From: Rhodospirillaceae bacterium
Lineage (GTDB): Bacteria; Pseudomonadota; Alphaproteobacteria; Dongiales; Dongiaceae
NCBI GenBank assembly: GCA_008012315.1
Contig: SSEL01000006.1
Span: forward strand, 203,530 to 267,529
Direction: 5' to 3'
Length of the DNA stretch: 64,000 nucleotides
In this document: positions 34,718-43,651 of the stretch, piece by piece
Numbering within the stretch: the first letter of the stretch is position 1
Layout: the number at the start of each line of letters is the position of its first letter
Position numbers and translations under genes: made by a program
The notes under the pieces: model-generated
What the model saw: only the letters and a program-made list of their open reading frames with translations
Told to the model about the DNA's origin: nothing
The model's database searches: none

Positions 34718-35066
34718 GACTATCCGCGCTTCCAACCTGGTCCGCGCATCAACTGCGGCGGCGGCTGGCGACGCCGAGCCTGACGCCGATTCGTTTCTTA
34801 CCGGTCGTCCGGGACAAACATCTCAATCTGTTGCACGACCGACCTCGATATTTGATGAATGGGGGCGGCTGATGGCAGCAGGTGCCAGTATCGATGAAGC
34901 ATCCAGGGTGAGCGGCCAATCCACGTCGCTCATCAAAGTCAACATCCATCGCGGACTCAAGAAGATAGCGGCAATGATCGTGCGCGACTACGCGAGTTCC
35001 AGAGCACGCGTCATCGGTGGCTCGTCTACCCATGCCTCCACTGAGCGTCCGAGGCGAGCGTCATGA
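34698..35066 (+). CDS. Remnant of an ECF sigma factor (region 4 only)
   Basis: 122 aa from ATG 34698, overlapping the receiver gene. The only recognisable part is GRLMAAGASIDEASRVSGQ followed by STSLIKVNIHRGLKKIAAMI, which matches the helix-turn-helix end of region 4 in ECF sigma factors. Region 2 (core and -10 binding) is missing; the first 60 residues are low-complexity. It cannot be a working sigma factor as written. It might be a repurposed DNA-binding stub or a pseudogene. Its stop overlaps the next ATG. Confidence 0.55.
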   Translation: MIALFIETIRASNLVRASTAAAAGDAEPDADSFLTGRPGQTSQSVARPTSIFDEWGRLMAAGASIDEASRVSGQSTSLIKVNIHRGLKKIAAMIVRDYASSRARVIGGSSTHASTERPRRAS

Positions 35067-35169
35067 CATGGCTGGAAATTAAGAAGAAGCCCGATATCGA
35101 GAGCCGCTCGGCACCACTGAAATCGCGGCTCTCGCTCTGGTCTTGTTCTGCGTGGTCATCTTCGCTTGA
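35063..35169 (+). pseudogene. Frameshifted small single-span membrane protein
   Basis: ATG 35063 overlaps the preceding stop (ATGA). It reads MTWLEIKKK and then, after a slip in the AAGAAGAAG run, continues in another frame as EARYREPLGTTEIAALALVL plus FCVVIFA and a stop. Joined, it is a membrane protein of about 36 aa. As written the frame loses the hydrophobic segment. Confidence 0.5.
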
Positions 35170-35549
35170 TGAACGTCATGGATTGCTTCGACGAGAAATT
35201 GGTGCCGCAGAATAACGTTCGCAACGGATGGTCAATGAGCGACCTGTTTTGGAACTGGAGTGCCAAGGGCGTTATAGGCCGGAAACGGCGATCTACCCGC
35301 ATGGCAAGGACAGTTTCAGCGATTGGTAAGTCGTCGGGATAGGCGCAGTCCGGTGAAGGAAGTCGATACACATGCGAAGTCGGTCAAGGAAGCGGGTATG
35401 AAGACAACCAGGAATCGGGCGGCCGGGTGTAATGATGCCGCCTTCACAGTCATCCTGGGCAGTTCGACGTTTTTGATGGCGGCGAGCTTCGTCGCGGACA
35501 AGCTCCTACTCTCCGACGGCTTCCCGTCCATTCTACTCGTTGGATGACG
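35170..35549. other. Gene-free stretch
   Basis: 380 bp. A short plus-strand frame from ATG 35398 (KTTRNRAAGCNDAAF) is not family-like. Nothing else is seen. Confidence 0.4.
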
Positions 35550-35903
35550 TTTCCTCCTGGTGACATTCACCAATTCCCCGCCGAATCCGGCGGGAACGCT
35601 AAGAATGCCGGCATCGACGGCTGGTTCAAGAGATCGTTCAGCGTTGACCGCGTCCGACGCTTCAAGCCCGCGGCGCAAGGATATCATATGGTGTCGGAAG
35701 AACTGGGCGTTCCGCTGGCGTCGATCTGCATGGTGGCCGGTCATGTCTGGGACACAATCGGCGCACAGAGTGTCGGCTGCTCTGCGGCACTCATAGCGCG
35801 GCCTGGCAATGTTCCACTCCCAATGGACGGGTTGCCCCAGCCGCAAGCTGTCGCGCCGGACCTTCCAGGGGTCGCCGATCAATTGATCAAGCTCTGGCGT
35901 TGA
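35550..35903 (+). pseudogene. C-terminal fragment of a type II 2-haloacid dehalogenase
   Basis: The frame starts RFLLVTFTNSPPNPAGTLR and, after one shift near 35600, continues as NAGIDGWFKRSFSVDRVRRFKP then HMVSEELGVPLASICMVAGH. It ends VWDTIGAQSVGCSAALIARPG with PQAVAPDLPGVADQLI. These are HAD motif II to IV of type II 2-haloacid dehalogenases; the first 90 or so residues with the nucleophile Asp are gone. Confidence 0.8.
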
Positions 35904-35968
35904 CCAATCGCAAAGCGGAATGATGAACTCGGCCTGGGGACTGACGGCGTGGTGTCGGCTTTTAAAAG

Positions 35969-37591
35969 TCAGTTCCGGGCGGAGTTCGGCACTGGTAGTG
36001 TGACGGCGAACAATGCGCCGCCCAACGCATTGCTTGACGATACGGAGATCCGCCCGCCGTGGCGCTCAACTATGAGACGGGCAATTGCCAATCCGAGTCC
36101 CATGCCTTCCGTTTTCGAGGTGACGAAAGGATCGAACAATCGCTCCGCGTTCAGTGGATCGATTCCGTCGCCGGAGTCTTCGACTGTGACTGCTATTTCG
36201 GCTGAGCCTTTAAGCACTGTGCGGACCTGCAAGACCGGCCTTCCGCGCGGTGTCGCTTCGGCGGCGTCAAGCGCGTTGTTAAGCAAGTTGATCAACACTT
36301 GTTCCAATTGGCCTCGATGGCCTTGAGTTTGCGGAAGCTCTGGTGCCAGATCTGTCTGAACTGCAACGCCTCGGTCTTTAATATCGTTGCCGAGTATGGT
36401 GAGAGAGCCAAGAACGAGCTTGTTGACATCGACTCCGTGGTCGACTCTATCGCTTTCCTTGAATAGATCGCGGATATTATCGAGTACGTTGCTGGCGCGA
36501 CCGATATCGGCCGCGACGGAATGCAGCATGTCACATGCGGTCTCGACATCGGCGGTGCTGCGTTTCAAGTATTGAAGAGCTGCACCTGCGTTCATTGTGG
36601 CTGCCATCAAAGGTTGCCTCATCTCATGCGAGATCGATGATGTCATCGCAGCCAAAGTCATCATCTTGCTGTCGCGCTCTTGCCGCAGGCTCATGTTTGC
36701 CCGTGCGAGGCGCGCATCCAGCTTTGTCGTCTCGACGAGAAACAGATTGAGTACGGCTATCGATACGAACAGGGTATAAATTCTGCCGGCATAGAAACCG
36801 AAATCGTAGCGGCCGGTGACTTTGATGCCGATTACCAGCTCCCAAATCATGGCCAATGCAACAACCATGAGCCAAAGGTCGAGCACCGTGCGCCGTCGCA
36901 TCCATAGCAATCCGAGGGCAATAGTGCTGAGAAAGAGACAGGCCGCGGTGATATAGATGATGAGATGGGTGAGATGAAATCGGTCGGAAAATATGGGAGG
37001 GAGCCAATCTTGCCGGGCCGTAACGAACCATGTCATAGCGCAGACTACTATAAATACGAAGCTCGTATTGCATACGATGACAGATCTGATCGAACCGCTC
37101 GGAACTTGCGTCCGGGCATCTGAGATCTTGACGCAGGCATAGAGCAGTACGGCAACCGAAAAACCGAAGTGCCACAGCATATAGAGCCAAGCTGCACTCT
37201 GCAGGCCTGCGCCGAAAAGTCCTGTGGGGGCGAAAGCTCCTGGAAATGTCAGGGAGAATGCGGTCGTGATGAAAGCCGCGAACAGGTAACCATTAGCGAG
37301 GATCAAGAGAGAGCGCGACCGGTCGATTGAGAAATTGGAGTAAAGCAAGACAGCGGTGATGAGATCGGCGACAGAGAAGATGCCCTGGAGCGTAGGGATG
37401 AATGCTTCGATCGGTCTAAGGTGTACTTGAGCAAGCGGTAGCGTTATCGCAAAGGCAACCGTGAGTAGAACCGACACAGCCAGTGCAAAGCGCTTTTGCA
37501 TCCGCGATGGCGGCGAAGACGCCAATGAAAATTCGGTGCTCTTCGGGCTATCAGGTGCAGCCAATGAGTCTACCTGTTGTGACCGCAACAT
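35969..37591 (-). CDS. MASE4-domain sensor histidine kinase
   Basis: 540 aa from ATG 37591 with GGGGGAA upstream (another ATG at 37675). About eight membrane helices at residues 33-300 make a MASE4-like sensor (LAQVHLRPIEAFIPTLQGIF, TFPGAFAPTGLFGAG, YDFGFYAGRIYTL). The H-box SISHEMRQPL has His322. The HATPase part has LINLLNNALDAAE, DSGDGIDP and TEGMGLGLAIARLIVERHGG. It has no adjacent regulator on its strand; the FixJ-like or lone receiver 2 kb away may be its partner. Inner membrane. Confidence 0.9.
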   Translation of the reverse strand: MLRSQQVDSLAAPDSPKSTEFSLASSPPSRMQKRFALAVSVLLTVAFAITLPLAQVHLRPIEAFIPTLQGIFSVADLITAVLLYSNFSIDRSRSLLILANGYLFAAFITTAFSLTFPGAFAPTGLFGAGLQSAAWLYMLWHFGFSVAVLLYACVKISDARTQVPSGSIRSVIVCNTSFVFIVVCAMTWFVTARQDWLPPIFSDRFHLTHLIIYITAACLFLSTIALGLLWMRRRTVLDLWLMVVALAMIWELVIGIKVTGRYDFGFYAGRIYTLFVSIAVLNLFLVETTKLDARLARANMSLRQERDSKMMTLAAMTSSISHEMRQPLMAATMNAGAALQYLKRSTADVETACDMLHSVAADIGRASNVLDNIRDLFKESDRVDHGVDVNKLVLGSLTILGNDIKDRGVAVQTDLAPELPQTQGHRGQLEQVLINLLNNALDAAEATPRGRPVLQVRTVLKGSAEIAVTVEDSGDGIDPLNAERLFDPFVTSKTEGMGLGLAIARLIVERHGGRISVSSSNALGGALFAVTLPVPNSARN

Positions 37592-37959
37592 ATTCCCCCC
37601 AGACAGGACTTTTGAGTGTCGAATATTATCGGATCGCGGATAAGGCCAGCTAACTTCAACACCCATCTCCTTCACAAGGCTACTGACTCTATCGCGTCAC
37701 TGGGCTTCATTTTCGATACTTAATATCAACGGCGGGCGCTCCTCGGTTCGCAACAAAGTTCCGACAGGTTGGAGAATAATAACTGGTTGACGGGTGGCAC
37801 AGCTCTGGTTCGAATTTCGATCGGTGGCCTCTAACGAAGAGGCAGTCCGATGAGAATAATAATATACAGGTCCAAGTACGTGTTGCTGCATCAAGCTTTT
37901 GGACGAAACTCCCCGAAAACCACGATGATTGGCGTCCAAGTGATATCGTTGATCGGGTC
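37592..37959. other. Gene-free stretch upstream of the MASE4 kinase
   Basis: 368 bp, low GC, with no recognised gene. It should carry the kinase promoter and one end of the old IS3 element. Confidence 0.35.
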
Positions 37960-38405
37960 AGTTGACCTGCACCCCGTTTCGGGACCGAGGATAGCTGCAG
38001 ATTCCAATTATTGAGCTTGCCCCCAACGCTGGGCCATTTAGGCTGAGAAAATTCCGCTTCATCTGGCCATCGCCACGCCCCGGAGATATGCCCAGAGGTC
38101 CAACTCTCGCTGACGAATTTTTGGGCCATTGGCGAGGCGAATGATCATGGGATATCCTGCTTGCCGAACTCTGCTTCACGTCGATGACAGGTGCATAGCG
38201 ACTGAAGGTGTCGATGATGGTCACGATACGGACCTCGCGACCATCGAAGAGCTTGTCATGCACGAAGTCCGTCGCCCGGATTGCACCGGGTTTGGCTGCT
38301 GCCGCGCGATCCTGGCGCAACTTCGCCGCTTGGGCGACTTGTTCCAAAGTTGCAGGCCCATCTCGCTGTAAAGGCGAAAACCTCTCCGATACGTCTATAT
38401 GGACG
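37960..38405 (-). mobile_element. IS3-family transposase remnant
   Basis: Minus-strand pieces in different frames match an IS3-type orfB integrase: GFRLYSEMGLQLWNKSPKRR, then AKLRQDRAAAAKPG, DFVHDKLFDGREVRIVTIID with TFSRYAPVIDV, and a weak KFVSESW..EAEFSQP region like the FISRDLDLW..LDFSRPGKP part. DDE catalytic residues are partly lost and no inverted ends are evident. It marks the right part of the decayed region. Confidence 0.75.
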
Positions 38406-38498
38406 TAGCGACTTGCGGCCCGCCGTCAGGGGCCGGCCGTACTGCTGCCGGCTTTGGCGGTCGAATCGGCGCTGACGTCATTCGCATCGCCGGCGCCG

Positions 38499-39134
38499 TC
38501 ATCCGATCGGCTCGGCACTGATGGCGGATTTTTGATTTTCGCGGAACGCTTCACGCCGGCGCACCAGCTCATAAGCTACATAGTATTTATAGATGTCGTT
38601 GACATATTGCACCGTCTCTCGGCCGACGATGCGGGATGCGGCCACCTCGACATTGTCGAACCAGACATTCTTGTCGAGGCCGGACTTTTCCGCGAGGCGG
38701 CGGAATTTATTGAGGTTGCCCGGGCCGGCATTATAGGCCGCAAAGGTCATCAATACCTTGTCCTTGTCGCTGATCGCGGGATCGTTGAGATACTTATCGC
38801 GCAGCAGGGCCATGTATTTGGTGCCGGCCATGATGTTTTTTTCGGCGCTGGCATCGATGCCCTTGACGCCGATCGAAGGATCCGCCGCGGTCGAGGGCAG
38901 CATCTGCATGACACCGACGGCGCCGCGCGGGCTGCGGCGTGCCTGATCGAGCCGGGATTCCTGATAGCCTTGAACCATCAGCATCAGTTCATTGAAGCTA
39001 TATTGCTTGGCATAAGTCTGAAAAATGCCGGCCAGCTCCTCGAAGCGGGCCATCTGCGCGGCCGAAGACGCATTGGTAATCTGCTTGGTGTTCTTGAGAT
39101 AACGCCGCACAATCGTGTTGCCGAAGCTGGTGCC
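38499..39134 (-). pseudogene. Headless MltF-like lytic transglycosylase
   Basis: The reading starts in GTSFGNTIVRRYLKNTKQIT and contains the SLT catalytic core: YQESRLDQ (catalytic Glu), SPRGAVGVMQMLPSTA, FAAYNAGPGN and the C-terminal ETVQYVNDIYKYYVAY. MltF-type proteins are about 450-500 aa with a signal peptide and a solute-binding-like domain first; that half is missing. Only a GTG at 39110 could start translation, without a signal peptide, so the enzyme would stay in the cytoplasm. Likely a 5'-truncated gene at the region boundary. Confidence 0.8.
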
Positions 39135-39191
39135 GACCCGGTGCGGGGAGGTTCCGGCGCCGCGAATAGACCGATTTGCGACATGAGAGGG

Positions 39192-39596
39192 CTATGCGGA
39201 GCCGGTCTTGCGCTTGCGCTTGGCCGGCTTCGCCCGGGCCAGGAGAAGATCGATGAAGTCGATCGCCAGGGAGAGGTCGCCCTCCGAAAGTTCAGCCAGC
39301 CTGCCTTCAAGGACATGGCGCCTGGCGGAAGCCGTGCCGGAGAGGCCGTCAAAGCCTTTTTCGATCGCGAAAAGCGGATCCAACCCTATCTGATGACACA
39401 CCGCCTCTATGGTTCGTATCGAGGGGAGGTGCAGGCCTTGCTCAAGCTTGTGTAGTCCTTGACGATTGACGTCCGCCTCGCGGGCCACGTCCGCAAGGTG
39501 CAGGCCTTGAGTTTCCCTGACGGTCTTGATGAACGTGCCGAAAGTCTCGGGGCTGAAGTGGCGAAGGTTGTTGGTGGTCTTTCGGGCCCGCGGCAT
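39192..39596 (-). CDS. XRE-type helix-turn-helix protein
   Basis: 134 aa from ATG 39596 (a TTG at 39611 is also possible). HTH_3 motif: FIKTVRETQGLHLADVAREADVNRQGLHKLEQGLHLPSIRTIEAV, as in HipB-like and phage-type repressors. The C-terminal helix is followed by a basic tail (AKPAKRKRKTG). No toxin gene is adjacent. It lies between the broken transglycosylase and the ArsR operon. Its target is unknown. Confidence 0.8.
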   Translation of the reverse strand: MPRARKTTNNLRHFSPETFGTFIKTVRETQGLHLADVAREADVNRQGLHKLEQGLHLPSIRTIEAVCHQIGLDPLFAIEKGFDGLSGTASARRHVLEGRLAELSEGDLSLAIDFIDLLLARAKPAKRKRKTGSA

Positions 39597-39732
39597 ATTC
39601 CTGTTCCGCAATCGCCAGCAATGGCATTTCCTGCCTCGTCTTATCGCATAGTTTCGGGCGGGATTCAGTATTTATGCAAAGCCGGATTCATTAATTAGCA
39701 AATCGCGCATTTATTCTGCAAACCGACAACCC

Positions 39733-39790
39733 TTGACATCGGAGATCGGCCTTTATATTTAACCATATAGTTATTTAACCGATAGGTAAA
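39733..39790 (+). promoter_or_regulatory. Promoter and twin operators of the ArsR operon
   Basis: TTGACA (39733-39738) and TATATT (39754-39759) form a -35/-10 pair with 15-bp spacing. Two palindromes follow: TAACCATATAGTTA (39760-39773) and TTTAACCGATAGGTAAA (39774-39790), ending 5 bp before the arsR ATG. An autoregulating ArsR repressor site is the natural reading. Confidence 0.6.
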
Positions 39791-39795
39791 TAAAT

Positions 39796-40143
39796 ATGCC
39801 GACCGATGCTTTGAGCGCCACCTTCGCCGCTTTGGCCGATCCGACCCGCCGGGCGATCCTGGCGCGGCTGGCCTTGGGCGAGACCTCGGTGACGGAACTG
39901 GCGGCGCCTTTCGAGATGAGCCTGCCGGCGATTTCCAAGCATCTGAAGGTGCTGGAGCGGGCCGGGCTCATCAGCCGCGGACGCGAGGCGCAATGGCGCC
40001 CTTGCCGGATCGAGGCAAGCGGGTTGAAGGACGTTGATGACTGGCTGAATTTCTATCGGCGTTTCTGGGACGAGCGGTTCGACCGGCTGGATGATTTTCT
40101 TCGCCAACGACAAAAGGGAGAGAAGAAAAATGACCGCAAATAA
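39796..40143 (+). CDS. ArsR-family repressor of an SRPBCC operon
   Basis: 115 aa. Winged HTH: FAALADPTRRAILARLALGE, VTELAAPFEMSLPAISKHLKVLERAGLISRGREAQWRPCR. There is no metal-binding Cys pair, so it is the non-arsenic type typically followed by an SRPBCC gene. Its end overlaps the SRPBCC gene by 14 bp. The twin palindromes before it are likely its operators. Confidence 0.92.
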   Translation: MPTDALSATFAALADPTRRAILARLALGETSVTELAAPFEMSLPAISKHLKVLERAGLISRGREAQWRPCRIEASGLKDVDDWLNFYRRFWDERFDRLDDFLRQRQKGEKKNDRK

Positions 40144-40603
40144 CGAGCGCGTGCTGGTTATCACCCGGGTCTTCGACGCACCGCGTCACCTGGTCTTCAA
40201 TGCCTGGGCCGATCCGGCGCAATCGCGGCAATGGATGGGGCCGCGCGGCTTCACGGCCACCGATGTGACGCAGGATCCGCGGCCCGGCGGCGCCTGGCGG
40301 CTTTGCCTGCGCGCCGATGACGGCAGCCGCGCGCTGTGGCAAGGCGGCGTATTCCGCGAGATCACGCCGCCCGAGCGGCTCGTCTTCACCTTCGCCTGGG
40401 ATGACGAATCCGGCCGGCCGGGACATGAGATGCTGGTGACGGTGAGCTTCGCCGAACGGGACGACGGCACCACGCTGATGACCTTCCGCCAGGAGGCCTT
40501 CGACACGGTCGAGAATCGCGACGGGCATCGCGAGGGCTGGGGCAGCACCTTCGACCGCCTGGTGGATCATCTGGCGACCTTGCAGGGGAGGCATGCGCGA
40601 TGA
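40130..40603 (+). CDS. SRPBCC (AHSA1-like) protein
   Basis: 157 aa from ATG 40130 with GGGAGAG upstream. AHSA1 motifs: ITRVFDAPRHLVFNAWADP, QWMGPRGFTATDVTQDPRPGGAW, FTFAWDDE and WGSTFDRLVDHLA. The fold makes a hydrophobic cavity for small ligands; the ArsR partner may control it. It overlaps both neighbours (14 bp upstream, ATGA downstream), so the three are one operon. Confidence 0.92.
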   Translation: MTANNERVLVITRVFDAPRHLVFNAWADPAQSRQWMGPRGFTATDVTQDPRPGGAWRLCLRADDGSRALWQGGVFREITPPERLVFTFAWDDESGRPGHEMLVTVSFAERDDGTTLMTFRQEAFDTVENRDGHREGWGSTFDRLVDHLATLQGRHAR

Positions 40604-41187
40604 AACTTTACCTGACGCCGGCCGCCTGCAGCCTGGCCGATCACATTGCGCTTTGCGAAGCGAAGATCGAGGTCGACACGGTCAAGGTCGATCTCACCAC
40701 AAGGCGCACGGAAGATGGCGGCGATTTCACCCGGGTCAATCCGAAGGGCTATGTGCCGGCCTTGGCATTCGATGACGGCACCGTCCTGACCGAGAATGCC
40801 GCCATCCTGTGCTGGGTTGCGGACCGGGCGCCGGATTTGGCACCGCGCGGCGAGATGGGGCGCATTCGCCTGATCGAGATGCTCAGTTTTATCGCCAGCG
40901 AGATTCACAAGCCGTTCATCCGCAGCTTCTTTCCCCTCGACGAGAAGGATAAGGAGGCGGCCGACCGGATGATCGCCACGCGACTGGCTTATCTTGAGGC
41001 GCAGTGGAGCGGCGATTACCTGTTCGGCGATCGCTACAGCGTCGCCGATGGCTATCTCTATGTCATGCTGCATTGGGCCAACCTGACGAAGCGGGCGCTT
41101 TCACCGAAGCTCACCGCCTTCTTCGACCGGGTGCATCGCCGGCCTGCCGTGCAACAGGCGCTGCGGCGTGAAGGGCTCGTGCAATAG
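40600..41187 (+). CDS. Glutathione S-transferase
   Basis: 195 aa starting at an ATG overlapping the previous stop. The thioredoxin-like domain has YLTPAACSLADHIALCEA (the ACSL active site of beta-class-like enzymes), NPKGYVPAL with the cis-Pro and TENAAILCW as the glutathione-binding turn. The helical domain has DRYSVADGYLYVM. It conjugates glutathione to electrophiles in the cytoplasm. Third gene of the ArsR operon. Confidence 0.93.
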   Translation: MKLYLTPAACSLADHIALCEAKIEVDTVKVDLTTRRTEDGGDFTRVNPKGYVPALAFDDGTVLTENAAILCWVADRAPDLAPRGEMGRIRLIEMLSFIASEIHKPFIRSFFPLDEKDKEAADRMIATRLAYLEAQWSGDYLFGDRYSVADGYLYVMLHWANLTKRALSPKLTAFFDRVHRRPAVQQALRREGLVQ

Positions 41188-41453
41188 CACGCAGCAATGT
41201 CAGTTGCTGTCACGCGTTAACGCCGTGACGTGAGCCCGTCATGTGCGGCGGTCATCGCGCGCCTTTGACAATGCCGGCGAACTGGACAACAGTAAAAAAG
41301 CGGCCTCGCAGATGTTAGGGCGTTAAGTATGCTGTGCTGCGTTGGCGGGCGGCGCGAGCGGCCGCGGATCGTCATCGGCGCCCGCCGAAATGCCGCAGAG
41401 TCCAGCTTTCAATCGCGTTCATAAACGACCGTGCCGATCGTCAGGAGGCAGAG

Positions 41454-41948
41454 ATGAAAGCCGAACCGCAGAAGGAACATCATTGGCTGGACAGGTTCAT
41501 CGGCGACTGGAGCTTCGAAGGTCAGGCCAGAATGGGGCCGGACCAGCCGGTGGCGACCTTCCGGGGGGAGGAGCATGTGCGCTCGCTCGGCGGGCTGTGG
41601 ATCGTGGCGGAAGGCGAGGGTGAGATGCCGGGTGGCGGCATGGCCACATCGCTGATGACGCTCGGCTATGATAGCGCGAACAGGCATTACATCGGCACCT
41701 GGATCGGCTCGATGATGAGCTATCTCTGGGTCTATGATGGCAAGCTGGATGCGGCGGAACGGGTGCTGACGCTGGATGCCGTCGGCCCCAGCTTCGGCAC
41801 AGGTTCGGGTGCTGACGCCAAGCTGGCGAAATACCAGGACATCACCGAATTCAAGGAGGACGGCCTCAGGGTCCTGACCTCCCGTCTCCTGACGGATGAC
41901 GGGACCTGGCAGGAATTCATGACGGCGCAATACCGGCGCCGGACGTAA
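41454..41948 (+). CDS. DUF1579 protein
   Basis: 164 aa from ATG 41454 with CAGGAGGCAGAG upstream; the open frame extends further 5'. HHWLDRFIGDWSFEGQARMGPD and RSLGGLWIVAEGEGEMPGG are the family hallmarks, with TLGYDSANRHYIGTWIGS later. Lipocalin-like, cytoplasmic. This starts a small run (DUF1579, VOC, YCII, SRPBCC) commonly clustered in Alphaproteobacteria. Role unknown. Confidence 0.88.
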   Translation: MKAEPQKEHHWLDRFIGDWSFEGQARMGPDQPVATFRGEEHVRSLGGLWIVAEGEGEMPGGGMATSLMTLGYDSANRHYIGTWIGSMMSYLWVYDGKLDAAERVLTLDAVGPSFGTGSGADAKLAKYQDITEFKEDGLRVLTSRLLTDDGTWQEFMTAQYRRRT

Positions 41949-42089
41949 AGGCGGGGCGGGGTGGGGCCGTCTGGTCATCGCCTGCCGCAAAAATAAAAAT
42001 CAGCCTGTCGAATTCGCGCCGGCCAGTCGACTAGGTTGCAATCGGCGGAAAATCAGCCGGGACGCCTGACCATCAGCAAAGGAAAAATC

Positions 42090-42530
42090 ATGGAAGTTCA
42101 ACCTTATCTCTTCTTTGACGGGCGCTGCGAAGAGGCGATCGACTTCTACCGCACGGCGGTGAAGGCGGATGTCGTCATGATGTTGCGTTTCAAGGACAAT
42201 CCCGACCTGAAGGCGAACAAGGACAAGCCGCAGCAGCCGGATGCGGGATGCAGCATGCCGGCGGATCTCAACAAGGTCATGCATTCGGCCTTCCGGATCG
42301 GTGAGACGATGATCCTGGCCTCGGATGGCCGGGCCGAAGGCAAGCCGGAATTCAAGGGCGTCTCCCTGGCCCTCACGGTCGCCTCCGAAAGCGAGGCCGA
42401 TCAGGTCTTCGCGGCGCTCGGCGATGGCGGCCAGGTCCAGATGGCGCTGGCGAAGACATTCTTTTCGCCGCGTTTCGGCATGGTCACCGACCGTTTCGGC
42501 GTCACCTGGATGATCGTCACCAAAGGCTGA
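42090..42530 (+). CDS. VOC family protein (PhnB-like)
   Basis: 146 aa from ATG 42090 preceded by AAAGGAAA. The PhnB-type fold begins VQPYLFFDGRCEEAIDFYRTAV and has the family block SAFRIGETMILASDG, FSPRFGMVTDRFGVTWMIV at the end. It is a vicinal oxygen chelate-type fold of unknown activity, not a true PhnB for phosphonates. Follows the DUF1579 gene by 141 bp. Confidence 0.9.
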   Translation: MEVQPYLFFDGRCEEAIDFYRTAVKADVVMMLRFKDNPDLKANKDKPQQPDAGCSMPADLNKVMHSAFRIGETMILASDGRAEGKPEFKGVSLALTVASESEADQVFAALGDGGQVQMALAKTFFSPRFGMVTDRFGVTWMIVTKG

Positions 42531-42633
42531 CGCGAACATTTATTGGCAAGCGCCCCAGCGATTGGCGCGCATTCCGGCCAGCCATGAGGGGGGCGGGCGG
42601 GCGCTGTATTGCCGCATCAGATGGAGAAACCAG

Positions 42634-43062
42634 ATGCGTTTCATGATGTTGATGATTCCGAAGGGCTATGAAAGCGCCGAACCGGGCGCCATGCCGAGCG
42701 CCGAAGCGGTGGCGGCGATGATGAAGTATAATGAGGCCTTGCAGGAAGCCGGCGTGCTGGTCGGGCTCGATGGGCTGCACCCGCCATCGATGGGGGCCAG
42801 GGTCTCTTTCGCCGGCGGCAAGGCGAAGGTGACCGATGGTCCCTTCATCGAGGCCAAGGAGGTTCTCGGCGGCTATTGGATGATCGATGTGACATCGAAG
42901 GAGGAAGCCGTCGCCTGGGCGATGCGCTGTCCTGGTTCGGAAAATGAGGTGATCGAGATCCGCCAGGTCCAGGAGATGGAGGATTTCCCGGAAGATGTGC
43001 AGAAAGCCGCCGAGGGGTTTTCCGAGATGCAGGCTGACGCCGCGAAAAAGCGGGCGACGTAA
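42634..43062 (+). CDS. YciI-like (DGPF domain) protein
   Basis: 142 aa from ATG 42634. MRFMMLMIPKGYESAEPGA, KYNEALQEAGVLVGLDGLHPP and the DGPFIEAKEVLGGYWMIDV hallmark place it in the DGPF/YCII group. The AMRCPG and VIEIRQVQEM ends fit. Such proteins are often next to ECF sigma factors or VOC genes; here it is the third of the group. No enzymatic role proved. Confidence 0.92.
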   Translation: MRFMMLMIPKGYESAEPGAMPSAEAVAAMMKYNEALQEAGVLVGLDGLHPPSMGARVSFAGGKAKVTDGPFIEAKEVLGGYWMIDVTSKEEAVAWAMRCPGSENEVIEIRQVQEMEDFPEDVQKAAEGFSEMQADAAKKRAT

Positions 43063-43093
43063 CCGTGACGATTGGCGATGGCGGTAATTGATC

Positions 43094-43645
43094 ATGTGGA
43101 AATTCATCAGGATTGCCGTCATCGTGATCGTTGTGCTGCTGGGCGGGGTGCTGATCGTCGCCGCGACCAAGCCCGACACCTTCCGTATCGAACGCTCGGC
43201 CGATATCAAGGCGCCGCCGGAGAAGATCCTGGTCTATATCGCCGACTTCCATCGCTGGGGCCTGTGGTCGCCCTATGAGAAGCTCGACCCGGCGATGCAG
43301 CGCGATTACAGCGGCGCCGCCACCGGCAAAGGCGCGGTCTATAGCTGGGCGAGCGACGGCAAGGCCGGCGCCGGCCGCATGGAGATCGCCGATGTTTCGC
43401 CCACGCGCGTTCTCATCGAGCTCGATTTTGCCAAGCCTTTCGAGAGCCATAACATGGCGGAATTCACCCTGACGCCGGGCGGCGATGCCACCAATCCCGA
43501 CACGAAAGTGACCTGGGCGATGTATGGGCCCAATCTCTTCATCGGCAAGGTGATGAGTCTTTTCTTCGATACCGACAAGATGATCGGCGCCGATTTCGAA
43601 ACCGGCCTCGCCAATCTGAAGGCCGAGGCAGAAAAGGCCGATTGA
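43094..43645 (+). CDS. Membrane-anchored SRPBCC protein
   Basis: 183 aa from ATG 43094. One N-terminal membrane segment (FIRIAVIVIVVLLGGVLIVAA) is followed by an SRPBCC domain: RIERSADIKAPPEKILVYI, FHRWGLWSPYEKLDPAM, GKGAVYSWASDGKAGAG and FDTDKMIGADFETGLANL. Polyketide-cyclase/lipid-binding group with the ligand cavity outside or at the membrane. Last gene of the VOC group, convergent with the kinase at 43652. Confidence 0.9.
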   Translation: MWKFIRIAVIVIVVLLGGVLIVAATKPDTFRIERSADIKAPPEKILVYIADFHRWGLWSPYEKLDPAMQRDYSGAATGKGAVYSWASDGKAGAGRMEIADVSPTRVLIELDFAKPFESHNMAEFTLTPGGDATNPDTKVTWAMYGPNLFIGKVMSLFFDTDKMIGADFETGLANLKAEAEKAD

Positions 43646-43651
43646 GGTCGA

